This document shows positions 42,261-50,130 of a DNA stretch of 58,437 bases, one piece after another (within the stretch, counting starts at the first letter, position 1; each line of letters starts with the position of its first letter). The notes under the pieces were generated by a model. It saw only the letters and a list, made by a program, of their open reading frames with translations. It had not been told where the DNA came from and made no database searches. Location of the stretch: NCBI GenBank assembly GCA_030705955.1, contig JAUZPL010000020.1, positions 1 to 58,437 of the forward strand, written 5' to 3'. The position numbers were made by a program, and so were the translations under genes. Source of the stretch: Bacillota bacterium. GTDB taxonomy: Bacteria > Bacillota > Bacilli > Bacillales > Cytobacillaceae.

Positions 42261-42641
42261 ATGAGAATACCACGTACATGCCGTGTTAGAGAAGCGACCT
42301 TAAAAGCATATTATTATTTGAGAGCGACTTTCAAAATTGAATCAAAAGAAAGTGAATCATTTGTTTTCGAGCAGATTATTCTTGATGGAATTGAAAAGGT
42401 TGAGGAATTGGCAAAAGAGGGAAAAACCGTGATCATTTCTAGTTTTCGTGGAAAACGATATGTAATCGGAGGAAACCTTACTGAAGAAACAAACAACCTT
42501 ATTAGCGGACTTTGCGAGAAATACAATTGGCAAATTCAAGAATGTATCGAAATCTTGATTTACTTTAGTTCCATGCAACGTTTTAATGAAGAGGAAAAAG
42601 TCTTCTTTGGGTTGCATGATATGAAAATCGCCATTTTATAA
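42261..42641 (+). CDS. Putative tandem RHH regulator, 126 aa
   Basis: ATG start; the AGGAGGTG upstream (42219) is ~35 nt away, so translation may depend on a leader structure. Two strand-helix-helix modules can be drawn: TCRVREATLKAYYYL...SFVFEQIILDGIEKV (~6-50) and KRYVIGGNLTEETNNLI...QIQECIEILIYFSSM (~65-108). It is first in the T4SS operon, so an autoregulator is likely. A terminator-like stem follows it. Confidence 0.6.
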   Translation: MRIPRTCRVREATLKAYYYLRATFKIESKESESFVFEQIILDGIEKVEELAKEGKTVIISSFRGKRYVIGGNLTEETNNLISGLCEKYNWQIQECIEILIYFSSMQRFNEEEKVFFGLHDMKIAIL

Positions 42642-42654
42642 CAAATAATGATTG

Positions 42655-42689
42655 TAAAGGGATTGCCTCTAATGGTAATCCTTTTTTGT
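42655..42689 (+). terminator. Leaky terminator inside the T4SS operon
   Basis: GGATTGCC (42660-42667) pairs with GGTAATCC (42674-42681) with one mismatch, then TTTTTTG. Its position between two regulators suggests partial termination. Confidence 0.65.
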
Positions 42690-42719
42690 TTGCTTAAGAA
42701 AACGAGAAAGGGTCTGATA

Positions 42720-43043
42720 ATGAGAAAAATTAATCACGAAAGGGACCCCGTTCAAGTTCTAATTTGGAATATTTATCAGGATCAATACGATAAGATAGCC
42801 AAAATGTGTTTAGATGGTAAATCTTACAGTGAAGTAATTCGAAGAATTGTAGATGATGCGATTGAACAGAAATTGGACGAGTCCTTTTATCCAAAAAAAC
42901 AAACCAGTCGTTCCTTGAAAAAGATCCAAATAAACATTACGAAAAAACAATATGAGTGGTTTATTTTGAAATTTCCAGGGAGAAAGAAAGCTGAAGGGTT
43001 ACGCTATATTATTGATTCTTATTATGAGAAAAGGGGAATGTAG
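42720..43043 (+). CDS. Putative tandem RHH regulator, 107 aa
   Basis: The ATG at 42720 follows GAAAGGGTC; earlier codons cover the terminator. Two modules: PVQVLIWNIYQDQYDKIAKM...SYSEVIRRIVDDAIEQKL (~10-52) and KKIQINITKKQYEWFIL...KKAEGLRYIIDSYYEK (~65-105). Each has the strand, turn and two helices of the RHH fold. It lies 4 bp before the VirB2-like gene. Together with the upstream protein it may tune T4SS expression. Confidence 0.65.
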   Translation: MRKINHERDPVQVLIWNIYQDQYDKIAKMCLDGKSYSEVIRRIVDDAIEQKLDESFYPKKQTSRSLKKIQINITKKQYEWFILKFPGRKKAEGLRYIIDSYYEKRGM

Positions 43044-43046
43044 AAA

Positions 43047-43292
43047 ATGGGTGCATGGTCATCACTTATTACAGGTGAATTAAATAATGATAAAACATAT
43101 TTACTTGCAATATTCGTTGCTGTTGGATTAGTAAGAATTGTTATTGAAGCAATTAAATATAAAACAGGTACAGATGATGAACGATTAGATGCTAAAAAGG
43201 CGATTCGTGGAAGTGTAATGTGGTTTATGGGGTTACCGTTTGCTCTTTGGCTTGCTGCTTATATTTATGCGAAAGCGAAGGGTATAGCTTAA
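43047..43292 (+). CDS. VirB2-like small membrane protein, 81 aa
   Basis: Two hydrophobic segments (~18-36 and ~54-74) with a charged loop between (KTGTDDERLDAKKAIRGS). Size, topology and position before the VirB6-like gene match the small two-helix proteins of T4SS operons (VirB2/TrbC-like pilin or its Gram-positive equivalent). A signal peptide is not clear. It is coupled to the next gene, whose TTG follows the stop at once. Confidence 0.65.
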   Translation: MGAWSSLITGELNNDKTYLLAIFVAVGLVRIVIEAIKYKTGTDDERLDAKKAIRGSVMWFMGLPFALWLAAYIYAKAKGIA

Positions 43293-44174
43293 TTGGACTT
43301 TAATCAACTTTTAAAAGGTTTAAGTTGGTTTGGGGAAAAATTAAACGAAGCAGTTTGGGGAGTAGCTTACCAAGCTGCTTCGAATTTCGCCTCTGAAGCA
43401 TTTTCCCTTATAGTTAAATATATTTGTCAGCAAACGGATCCCCAAAAATTATTTGATTATTCTTCGTATTTACACGCCATGCAAGCGATAGCGCTTGCTT
43501 TATTATTAGTAGCCATTGCTTGGGAAGGAATTAAATATCAAAGTGGAACGTTAGGAGAGGAAATCACGTTTCAAACCCTAGCAATGAGAGTGTTTTTTGC
43601 TGCCATCTCAATTTACTTTTTACCTTGGTCTATGACTAATTTGTTTATCAAAATCAATAATTACATGGTCCAAATGATTACAGCTGCAGGAATAAAGATA
43701 ACAACAGGACATACTGTTTTTTCTTTAATAATGGCTCCTCAAGATCTCACTCAGATGATTGTATTAATGTTTGTAATCTTAGCAATTGCCTTTGTTGGGT
43801 TATCGATTGTAGCTGGCATGCGTTACATCGAAATCATTATTTTAACACTTATAGCCCCTTTAGCAGCAGTATCGATTGTTCGAGGAGGAGACCTTCTAGA
43901 TACCTGGATTAGAGAAACGATTGCAGTAGTATTCACTCAATCCTTACAAATTTTTTTGCTAGAACTTCTGGCTAATATTTTAGGTAAAATGTCCTCTTCG
44001 CCTTTAGAAATGTATGTCCCAGCAATTGGTTGTACGATTGTAATGATAATGGGTCCAAACGCTTTAAGAAAATTTGTATATTCTACAGGTGCGGGTTCTG
44101 CAGGTGCACGTCAAGTTGGAAATGCTGGAAGAATGGCTGTTTATAAAGCCATTGCAACTGGCGCAATGAAATAG
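43293..44174 (+). CDS. VirB6/TrbL-like polytopic channel protein, 293 aa
   Basis: TTG start directly after the preceding TAA, with AAGGG ~10 nt upstream. Residues ~55-260 contain five to six membrane segments (IALALLLVAIAWEGIKYQSG; MIVLMFVILAIAFVGLSIVA; IEIIILTLIAPLAAVSIVRG; AIGCTIVMIMGPNALRKFVY). The MRYIEIIILTLIAPLAAVSI core and a glycine- and alanine-rich C terminus are typical of VirB6-like proteins of Firmicute conjugation systems. It forms part of the inner channel. Confidence 0.83.
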   Translation: MDFNQLLKGLSWFGEKLNEAVWGVAYQAASNFASEAFSLIVKYICQQTDPQKLFDYSSYLHAMQAIALALLLVAIAWEGIKYQSGTLGEEITFQTLAMRVFFAAISIYFLPWSMTNLFIKINNYMVQMITAAGIKITTGHTVFSLIMAPQDLTQMIVLMFVILAIAFVGLSIVAGMRYIEIIILTLIAPLAAVSIVRGGDLLDTWIRETIAVVFTQSLQIFLLELLANILGKMSSSPLEMYVPAIGCTIVMIMGPNALRKFVYSTGAGSAGARQVGNAGRMAVYKAIATGAMK

Positions 44175-44185
44175 GAGGGGCACTG

Positions 44186-44620
44186 GTGAAAGGAAAAAGA
44201 AGTATACCGACTAATGTTGATGGGCGTATTAAAGTGGGGCCATTTCCACTAAAAAATTTTTTTAAATGGGTGCCTTTTGCTCTAGCTTTTATTTACATTT
44301 TCATTAAAAATCCAGGGATATCCACTATTCTTATTGCTATAACAGGTGCAGGATTTACAGCAATTCCATTTATGGAATTTCGTTTTAAACAAACCGGTTG
44401 GGATTTTGTAAAGGAAATCATTCGCTATGATTTAAGAGCGTTATTAGCTGATTTTTTCCCTAATACCTTTAAACATAAAGAAGTACATTTTGAAAGGAGT
44501 TTAGTGGATGATTCCCATCTTCAAAGGTTCACGTTCAACAAAAAAGTCTATGAATTCAACCACAACCAAAGGGAAGAACGCAAGAAGCACAAACAAAATA
44601 ATGAATCAGTTTCCAATTAA
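44186..44620 (+). CDS. VirB3/PrgI-like membrane protein, 144 aa
   Basis: GTG start behind AGGAGGGG. The N terminus (IPTNVDGRIKVGPFPLKNFF) followed by two close membrane segments (~32-47, ~52-70) is the PrgI/VirB3 pattern seen just before VirB4 in Gram-positive T4SS operons. The C-terminal ~35 codons overlap the VirB4 gene by 113 bp in another frame and encode a very basic, His-rich tail (NHNQREERKKHKQNN). Confidence 0.78.
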   Translation: MKGKRSIPTNVDGRIKVGPFPLKNFFKWVPFALAFIYIFIKNPGISTILIAITGAGFTAIPFMEFRFKQTGWDFVKEIIRYDLRALLADFFPNTFKHKEVHFERSLVDDSHLQRFTFNKKVYEFNHNQREERKKHKQNNESVSN

Positions 44621-46982
44621 ATATTTGGAAGAAGATGAAAATCTAAATGATGATTATGCACCAGGTGCGGTTTATCAAACGGTAGATAAAAGATATAAAA
44701 TGACGGCTAGAGTTTCCCCTATAAATGGGGAATTAATTGGAGATGATGAATTAACAGATGTTTACGATGCTATTCGAACAGGGCTAGGAAGCTATAGCTC
44801 AGGAAGATTTGGTATTTATATTCAATCTGAAAAGATAAATATTGAATCCAATATTCGTTACATTGAAGATTATAAAATGCGAATTAATGAAGAGCATAAA
44901 ATCGAAGCTCTTGAAGACCAACGGTCTTTCCTAGAAACCATGACAGATAAAAGCCGGAATGTCTTTAATTTTTATATTACGATTGAAAGTTCTCAATCAA
45001 AATATGAAATAGCCAGGCAAATGTTAGAAGATGATATGAATTCTATAAAAGAGGAATTTGCTATAGAAGATATGGAAGTGCGGCCTTTAGGGGGTACGGA
45101 ACTAAAACGTTTCTTATATGAACAAATGAATCCACAAACTTCTAATGTAGAAGAATTTCATAAGGATTGGTCACTTAGTGAAATCCAACCTCAAAATTTG
45201 GAATTTTCCACAAAAGAAGGAGATACCCTCTTTAATGATGGTATGTATTATCGTTACATTACCATTGACCGTTTTCCAAAAACGGTTGATGAATATAGAT
45301 GGTTACGAAAGCTATTTACCGTAAAAGGTGATATAGATGTAGCCATCACGTTAAATCCAAAAAACAAATCTAAAATACAAGAAGAATTATCGAGAGCTTC
45401 TTCAGAATTAAATGTAAAGGCAAGAGAAGCTAAACAGAAAAAAGATCAATTAAGATATCAAAAACAACAAGAAACAGCAGATAAGTTAATTGAAGAAATC
45501 GGAGACGAAAATAATACTCTTTACGATGTGAATTTTACTATTGGTATTCGTGCAGAAGACAAGGAAAAGCTTAAAACCCTTGTTACACTTGTGCGTAACC
45601 GTCTATCTGGTATAGGGTGCAAATCGTTTCCAATCCGAAACAAAGAACTTGAACCATTTTGGTTAACCCTTCCTATTCTATATGATTCAGAAATTAATAG
45701 AAATGTAGTCTGGAATCTTACAACCTCAGATGTTGCTTCTCTTATACCTTTTGATTCTAGTGAGTTAATGGAACGAAAGGGAATCTTACAAGGGGATAAC
45801 GTGACAAGTAATGGCTTGGTTATCGTAGATCCATTTGACAAGAAAAAATATGATAATACCCATATGGCTGTAATTGCATATTCAGGTTCAGGGAAAACCT
45901 TCTATCTTTCTTGTGATGCTATCCGTCACATGCCATATCGTGATTACATTGTTATGTTTAAGGTAGAAGAAGAAGAAGGCGATCTAAACTTTCCATTTGC
46001 AACAACAGTTCAGTTTTCGCCAACTAAGAATTTCGTAACTAATCCCTTTCATATTCGAAATGCCATTATGGATTCAGAAGGAAATGATGATGGATCCAAT
46101 GATATCGGAGGATTCTTAGCAAGAAAAATTATGGATACCATTACCTTCTTTAAATGGATTTATCCTGAAATGACCTCTTATGATGAATCTCTATTAGAAA
46201 TGGCTATTCGTAAAGCTTATGCAAAAGAAGGATTAACTTTTGAAAGTACAGAACTTCCAGAGAAGTTTCCCACTCTTTCCACATTGGAAGAGGTAATCAC
46301 CGAAATGATTGAAAAGGGTATGTCAGATAAGGAGAAAGAACACCTAGTTAATATGAAGGCCGTTTTTAATCCTTATACTCATGGTGCCTATTCTAAGATG
46401 TTTAACGAACAAACCAATTGGGAGTTTGAGCCTTTTACTGTTTTAGATATTTCCAAAGTATCTGATGCAGTTCGAAAGCCTTTATATGACATAATCCTTA
46501 AGGATTTATGGCAGTTTTGCAAAACTGACCGGACGAAGGAAAAAAGAATTTACATTGATGAAGCACACGAATTCGCGGACCCTAAGAGGCCACAAACATT
46601 AGAGTTTATTTCTACATTAATCAAACGTGGTCGTAAATATGGTGTAAGTATTGTAACGGCTACACAAAACCTACCTGACTTCTTATCGATTGAACGACAT
46701 GGACAAGCTATTATCGATAACAGTCACTTTAAGCTATTTCTAAGTATTGGAGAAAACGACCATAAATTAGTAGAAACTCTTTATAATTTCTCAGAACACG
46801 AAATGAAGATTTTGAAGAGAAAGAAAAAATCACGTCAGCGAAAAGGCCGAGGAATTTTTATTGCAGGATCGCAACGAGTAGAGCTGCAAGTTAAGGCGAG
46901 TCCGTGGGAGTTAGAAATGGTTGACCCTAGCCAATTTGAAGAAATTTATAAGAAAAAATCAAGATATCGTAAAACAAGTTAA
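44508..46982 (+). CDS. virB4: VirB4-type conjugation ATPase, 824 aa
   Basis: Essential energising ATPase of the T4SS. AAAGGAG (44492-44498) lies 9 nt before the ATG, inside the previous gene. N-terminal VirB4-specific domain (~40-430), Walker A AYSGSGKTFYLS (K463), Walker B KRIYIDEAHEFAD (D684) and the later TATQNLPDFLSI motif. The first ~30 residues (FKGSRSTKKSMNSTTTKGKN) come from the overlap and are basic and low-complexity; the conserved part starts near NQFPIKYLEEDE. A perfect terminator follows the stop. Confidence 0.94.
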   Translation: MIPIFKGSRSTKKSMNSTTTKGKNARSTNKIMNQFPIKYLEEDENLNDDYAPGAVYQTVDKRYKMTARVSPINGELIGDDELTDVYDAIRTGLGSYSSGRFGIYIQSEKINIESNIRYIEDYKMRINEEHKIEALEDQRSFLETMTDKSRNVFNFYITIESSQSKYEIARQMLEDDMNSIKEEFAIEDMEVRPLGGTELKRFLYEQMNPQTSNVEEFHKDWSLSEIQPQNLEFSTKEGDTLFNDGMYYRYITIDRFPKTVDEYRWLRKLFTVKGDIDVAITLNPKNKSKIQEELSRASSELNVKAREAKQKKDQLRYQKQQETADKLIEEIGDENNTLYDVNFTIGIRAEDKEKLKTLVTLVRNRLSGIGCKSFPIRNKELEPFWLTLPILYDSEINRNVVWNLTTSDVASLIPFDSSELMERKGILQGDNVTSNGLVIVDPFDKKKYDNTHMAVIAYSGSGKTFYLSCDAIRHMPYRDYIVMFKVEEEEGDLNFPFATTVQFSPTKNFVTNPFHIRNAIMDSEGNDDGSNDIGGFLARKIMDTITFFKWIYPEMTSYDESLLEMAIRKAYAKEGLTFESTELPEKFPTLSTLEEVITEMIEKGMSDKEKEHLVNMKAVFNPYTHGAYSKMFNEQTNWEFEPFTVLDISKVSDAVRKPLYDIILKDLWQFCKTDRTKEKRIYIDEAHEFADPKRPQTLEFISTLIKRGRKYGVSIVTATQNLPDFLSIERHGQAIIDNSHFKLFLSIGENDHKLVETLYNFSEHEMKILKRKKKSRQRKGRGIFIAGSQRVELQVKASPWELEMVDPSQFEEIYKKKSRYRKTS

Positions 46983-47006
46983 AAAGGGGCTTATGCCCCT
47001 TTTTTG
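46981..47006 (+). terminator. Terminator between virB4 and the wall hydrolase gene
   Basis: AAAAAGGGGC (46981-46990), loop TTAT, GCCCCTTTTTT (46995-47005). A perfect terminator inside a transfer operon implies reduced or separately controlled expression of the hydrolase. Confidence 0.9.
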
Positions 47007-47024
47007 AAAGGAGTGAAGGCTACA

Positions 47025-48635
47025 TTGTCAGTAGCAGCAGCAATCAAGGCAGGGCTATTTATTAAAAAGTATTGGAAACAAATATTAGCTGCTGTCTTTG
47101 TTATTGTAATAATGGCTTTAATCATTCCGGCTGCTCTTATGGCTTCTTTTATGCCAGGAGGACAGGATTCTGATAATCAAAAATATATTCAAGTAGCAAA
47201 TGAATTAGGAATTCCTTGGCAGGATTTAATTGCTTTTGATATGGTCCATCATGACAATAATTTAGAGGGAAGAGATCCGAACGATTCTGCTAAATACTTT
47301 TTACAGATAAGGTATGAGGAATTCATACCAGCCAATCAAAAATGCGTTAAAACTCAAGGCCAAAAATGTTTGCAGTATCAACAAGTTCCTGAAAAAGTAA
47401 CCTATTCAAAAACGATGCAAGGTTATTCTGAACTTACTAGTTTCTTTAATTCCTATGGGGCACCCAATAAGTCTTTATCTAGTATTATAGATTCTATCAA
47501 TTCAAGCACGAATAGAAGAGTAATTGTAACCGTCTTAAGTACTGATCAAGCCATGATACAAGCTGGTTTTACTGATTCACAAAAAAACCAATTTAATGAT
47601 ATTGAACAAAGTGGAGTTTTACAAGAAATGTATCCGGAATATGATGGTGTGGGCCTTATTCCTGGGGCGTGTATAAATAATGTTTCGCCTAATGGAAAGG
47701 CAAAAGCCAACGCTATGGTCCAAAGTTATACTTCCACTATTACAAAATATGCGAAGCAATATGGCATACTGCCGTATGTTGAAGTTATAAAAGCAATGAT
47801 GATGCAAGAATCAGGAGGATCCGGAAGGGACCCGATGCAAGCCTCAGAAAGCGGCTTTGCAAATGAATTTCAAGCTTGCCAAGGGAAAACAGGCCCCGAA
47901 CGAGTTGGATGTATTACAAACCCTGAAGACTCTATAAAAGCAGGAGTACAAGTTTTTAAATCTACGATTGTATTAGCGAATTACGATATTCCTATAGCTA
48001 TTCAAACCTATAATTTTGGTTCTTATTTTGCTACATGGATTAAAGAGCATGGAGGAAAATATACGGTTGAAATGGCTCAACTTTATTCGAATACAATCAT
48101 GAAACAAGCTGGAGAAGGGTTAGGTACCCCAACATATGCAGAACATTTATTGACCACTTATTACCAAGATCCAGGCTGTACAGCTAGTAGTATTTCACCG
48201 GATATGGTAGGTGCAAATGATTGGGTGTGGCCAACAAAATCAAAGAGGGTAACAGCAACTTTTGATGAAATACATAATGGAAAACCTCATAATGCCGTTG
48301 ATATTGGGGCTACAATACCAGGAGTCCCAGGAGACCCCGTTTGGGCTATGGCTGATGGAGTGGTTATACAAGTGGGTCCAATCACGGATGGAGGACGAGC
48401 TGTGTTTATTCAACATGATAACAACGTCATTTCAAGATACATTCACCTAAGTGCTTATTCCGTAAAGATAGGACAAAAGGTAACAAAAGGCCAAATCATT
48501 GGAAAAATGGGTGGTTCAAGTGGTACAACAACAACGGTTATTGATAATGTATACCCAATTCATTTAGATTTTCAAATTAAAGTAAATGGGAATCCCGTGG
48601 ATCCATTACAGTTCTTCCCTAACATTAACAAATAG
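47025..48635 (+). CDS. SLT + M23 bifunctional wall hydrolase (VirB1/CwlT-like), 536 aa
   Basis: The TTG at 47025 is best spaced from AAAGGAG (47007-47013). A membrane anchor (~18-45) is followed by a helical linker. A lytic-transglycosylase domain follows (VEVIKAMMMQESGGSGRDPM, catalytic Glu in QESGG, ~255-265; YNFGSYFATWIKEHGGKYT). The C-terminal peptidase M23 domain has HNAVDIGATIPG (H and D ligands) and RYIHLSAYSVKIGQKV. The last zinc motif reads PIHLDFQI, where LytM-type enzymes have HLHFE, so one zinc ligand is Asp instead of His. It opens peptidoglycan locally for the channel. CwlT of ICEBs1 has SLT with NlpC/P60; here M23 replaces the latter. Confidence 0.88.
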   Translation: MSVAAAIKAGLFIKKYWKQILAAVFVIVIMALIIPAALMASFMPGGQDSDNQKYIQVANELGIPWQDLIAFDMVHHDNNLEGRDPNDSAKYFLQIRYEEFIPANQKCVKTQGQKCLQYQQVPEKVTYSKTMQGYSELTSFFNSYGAPNKSLSSIIDSINSSTNRRVIVTVLSTDQAMIQAGFTDSQKNQFNDIEQSGVLQEMYPEYDGVGLIPGACINNVSPNGKAKANAMVQSYTSTITKYAKQYGILPYVEVIKAMMMQESGGSGRDPMQASESGFANEFQACQGKTGPERVGCITNPEDSIKAGVQVFKSTIVLANYDIPIAIQTYNFGSYFATWIKEHGGKYTVEMAQLYSNTIMKQAGEGLGTPTYAEHLLTTYYQDPGCTASSISPDMVGANDWVWPTKSKRVTATFDEIHNGKPHNAVDIGATIPGVPGDPVWAMADGVVIQVGPITDGGRAVFIQHDNNVISRYIHLSAYSVKIGQKVTKGQIIGKMGGSSGTTTTVIDNVYPIHLDFQIKVNGNPVDPLQFFPNINK

Positions 48636-48644
48636 GAGGATGCT

Positions 48645-49163
48645 ATGAATTTCTTTTCAAGAGATACGTTGAAGAAATTTGGTTTGAGCATTTTGTTCAT
48701 TTTGCTAAGTTTCCTATTTTATTACTTTAATAGTTCGTCAGATCATTCAAATAAGGAAACCATTCATAAGCCAAAACAAATACAAGAGTCCTTTGAAAAT
48801 GAAAGTAAACCGGAAACCTTTATTCCCACAGATCAAATAAATGATTATGTCATGAAGGCATTTCTTCAGGAGTTAATTGGAACGGATTATACTTTGTTGG
48901 TTAATTTATTTTCATCTGAAATGTTAGACAAAAATATTAATACAATGAATGATGATCAATTACAAAATTACGCACAAGAAATAGGCAAAAAGATTAAGAA
49001 TAATAAGGATTTAGTCGTTTCTCGAATTTTATCCGTTTCAAGTTTAAAAGATGGTGGGAAAGTGTATCAAATTGAAATGGAATTTCGAGACGGAACGAAA
49101 AAGATCATTCAGATTACTACTAAGAATGGAAAAATAATTACTCCAATAAGGGATCTCTTTTAG
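48645..49163 (+). CDS. Membrane-anchored protein, VirB8/TcpC-like candidate, 172 aa
   Basis: ATG behind AGGAGG, 9 bp after the hydrolase gene. A short basic N terminus, one membrane segment (~13-30), a Ser/Lys/Glu-rich linker and a ~110-residue outside domain (DYVMKAFLQELIGTDYTLLV, then YQIEMEFRDGTKKIIQITTK) that ends in beta strands. This layout fits VirB8-like NTF2-fold proteins, which complete the minimal Gram-positive T4SS set. Sequence identity cannot be judged by eye. Confidence 0.6.
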   Translation: MNFFSRDTLKKFGLSILFILLSFLFYYFNSSSDHSNKETIHKPKQIQESFENESKPETFIPTDQINDYVMKAFLQELIGTDYTLLVNLFSSEMLDKNINTMNDDQLQNYAQEIGKKIKNNKDLVVSRILSVSSLKDGGKVYQIEMEFRDGTKKIIQITTKNGKIITPIRDLF

Positions 49164-49171
49164 GTGAAAAA

Positions 49172-49450
49172 ATGCACTTACTTGTAAATAGGATTTTAAC
49201 CATGTCTGAATATGAAATCTTGCTTTTCCTCACTCCAAGACAATACGAGGCAATCTTAAAGTTATTTGGCTCTGAATCTGAATTTGTTCGATTCTATAAA
49301 GTATTAGCAAGTAAAGCGAAGAATCCATATTTTTGGGGACCGAATGGATTTGTAAAGAATTGCCTTGGGATTGAAAATAAAAGCATCCAAATAATTAAAA
49401 GAAAAGGAGGGATCTCTTTTAAAAGAAATAAAATAAGGGTTGCCCGATAG
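49172..49450 (+). CDS. Unknown small protein, 92 aa
   Basis: ATG 9 bp after the preceding stop, with a weak AGGTG site. Helical and basic with a Trp-Gly-Pro motif (KNPYFWGPNGFVKNCLGIEN) and a basic C terminus (IIKRKGGISFKRNKIRVAR). It may be a transfer accessory protein. Its stop codon lies at the beginning of R1 copy c, so the end of the reading frame may have been created or shaped by that element. Confidence 0.55.
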   Translation: MHLLVNRILTMSEYEILLFLTPRQYEAILKLFGSESEFVRFYKVLASKAKNPYFWGPNGFVKNCLGIENKSIQIIKRKGGISFKRNKIRVAR

Positions 49451-49486
49451 CACGACAGCTGAAGCGAAAAAGAAAAGCGCCTTCGA
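49440..49486 (+). repeat. R1 element, copy c, 5' fragment
   Basis: About 45 bp match the beginning of R1 (CACGACAGCTGAAGCGAAAA and AGAAAAGCGCCTT), then similarity stops. R1 resumes at 50027, with the 49599-49946 gene in between. Confidence 0.7.
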
Positions 49487-49598
49487 GAAAGATGATTAGT
49501 GATAATAAAGCCACTAATAAATGCATTTTGAAACCTTTGTTTTTACATTGTTTTAATTCGACTCTCAAAAATAAAGTTGTTTAAAAGGAGATAGAGAA

Positions 49599-49946
49599 AT
49601 GTTTGTTAATTATAATTTAGAAGATATAAAAAGTGGAAAAGTGAGTTTAAATAAAGAAGCTCAAAAAGAAGATATGATGTTAATTGTTCAGTCTTTCGAA
49701 AGGGAATGTATTGATATTATTAATTGGCGGTTGTTTGAAATTGCAAAAACTACTACGGCTAGAGTATATGGATTTGAAAATAAAAATAACTATGTTTATA
49801 TGAAGATAACTAGTACTGGGGAAGTATTACCATGTTACTTTAAAAATCATGATTTAGATGGATATAGTGTATTTGTGGCTGATTCAATTAACGAAGCAAT
49901 AAGACTATATGAAAATTCATATGAACCTAAATCACTTAACTTATAG
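49599..49946 (+). CDS. Unknown protein inside split R1 element, 115 aa
   Basis: ATG behind AAAAGGAG. Soluble alpha/beta protein (IVQSFERECIDIINWRLFEI, ARVYGFENKNNYVYMKITST, DSINEAIRLYENSY), with no family recognised. It is the only gene between the two pieces of R1 copy c, so it looks like a cassette gained by recombination within R1. No transposase or terminal inverted repeats accompany it. Confidence 0.6.
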   Translation: MFVNYNLEDIKSGKVSLNKEAQKEDMMLIVQSFERECIDIINWRLFEIAKTTTARVYGFENKNNYVYMKITSTGEVLPCYFKNHDLDGYSVFVADSINEAIRLYENSYEPKSLNL

Positions 49947-50026
49947 ATTAATTTTTAAACGACTTTAATCTACTTTTTAAACAACTATTTTATTTTTTAA
50001 TCATCTTTATTATTTCTACACACCGT

Positions 50027-50130
50027 TTGCCCTGGGGCCGTACTGAACGAGTCGGAAAAGCGAAAGATCAAAAACATAAGATGAATGCAAGGAAAGCAGC
50101 CAAAAAACCGGCTGCTCCTTTTTTTCTTCT
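50027..50130 (+). repeat. R1 element, copy c, 3' fragment with terminator
   Basis: It matches the 3' half of R1 (CACCGTTTGCCC, GGGCCGTACTGAACGAGTCG) and ends in AGCAGCC (50095-50101) / GGCTGCT (50110-50116), followed by CCTTTTTTTC. Confidence 0.72.
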
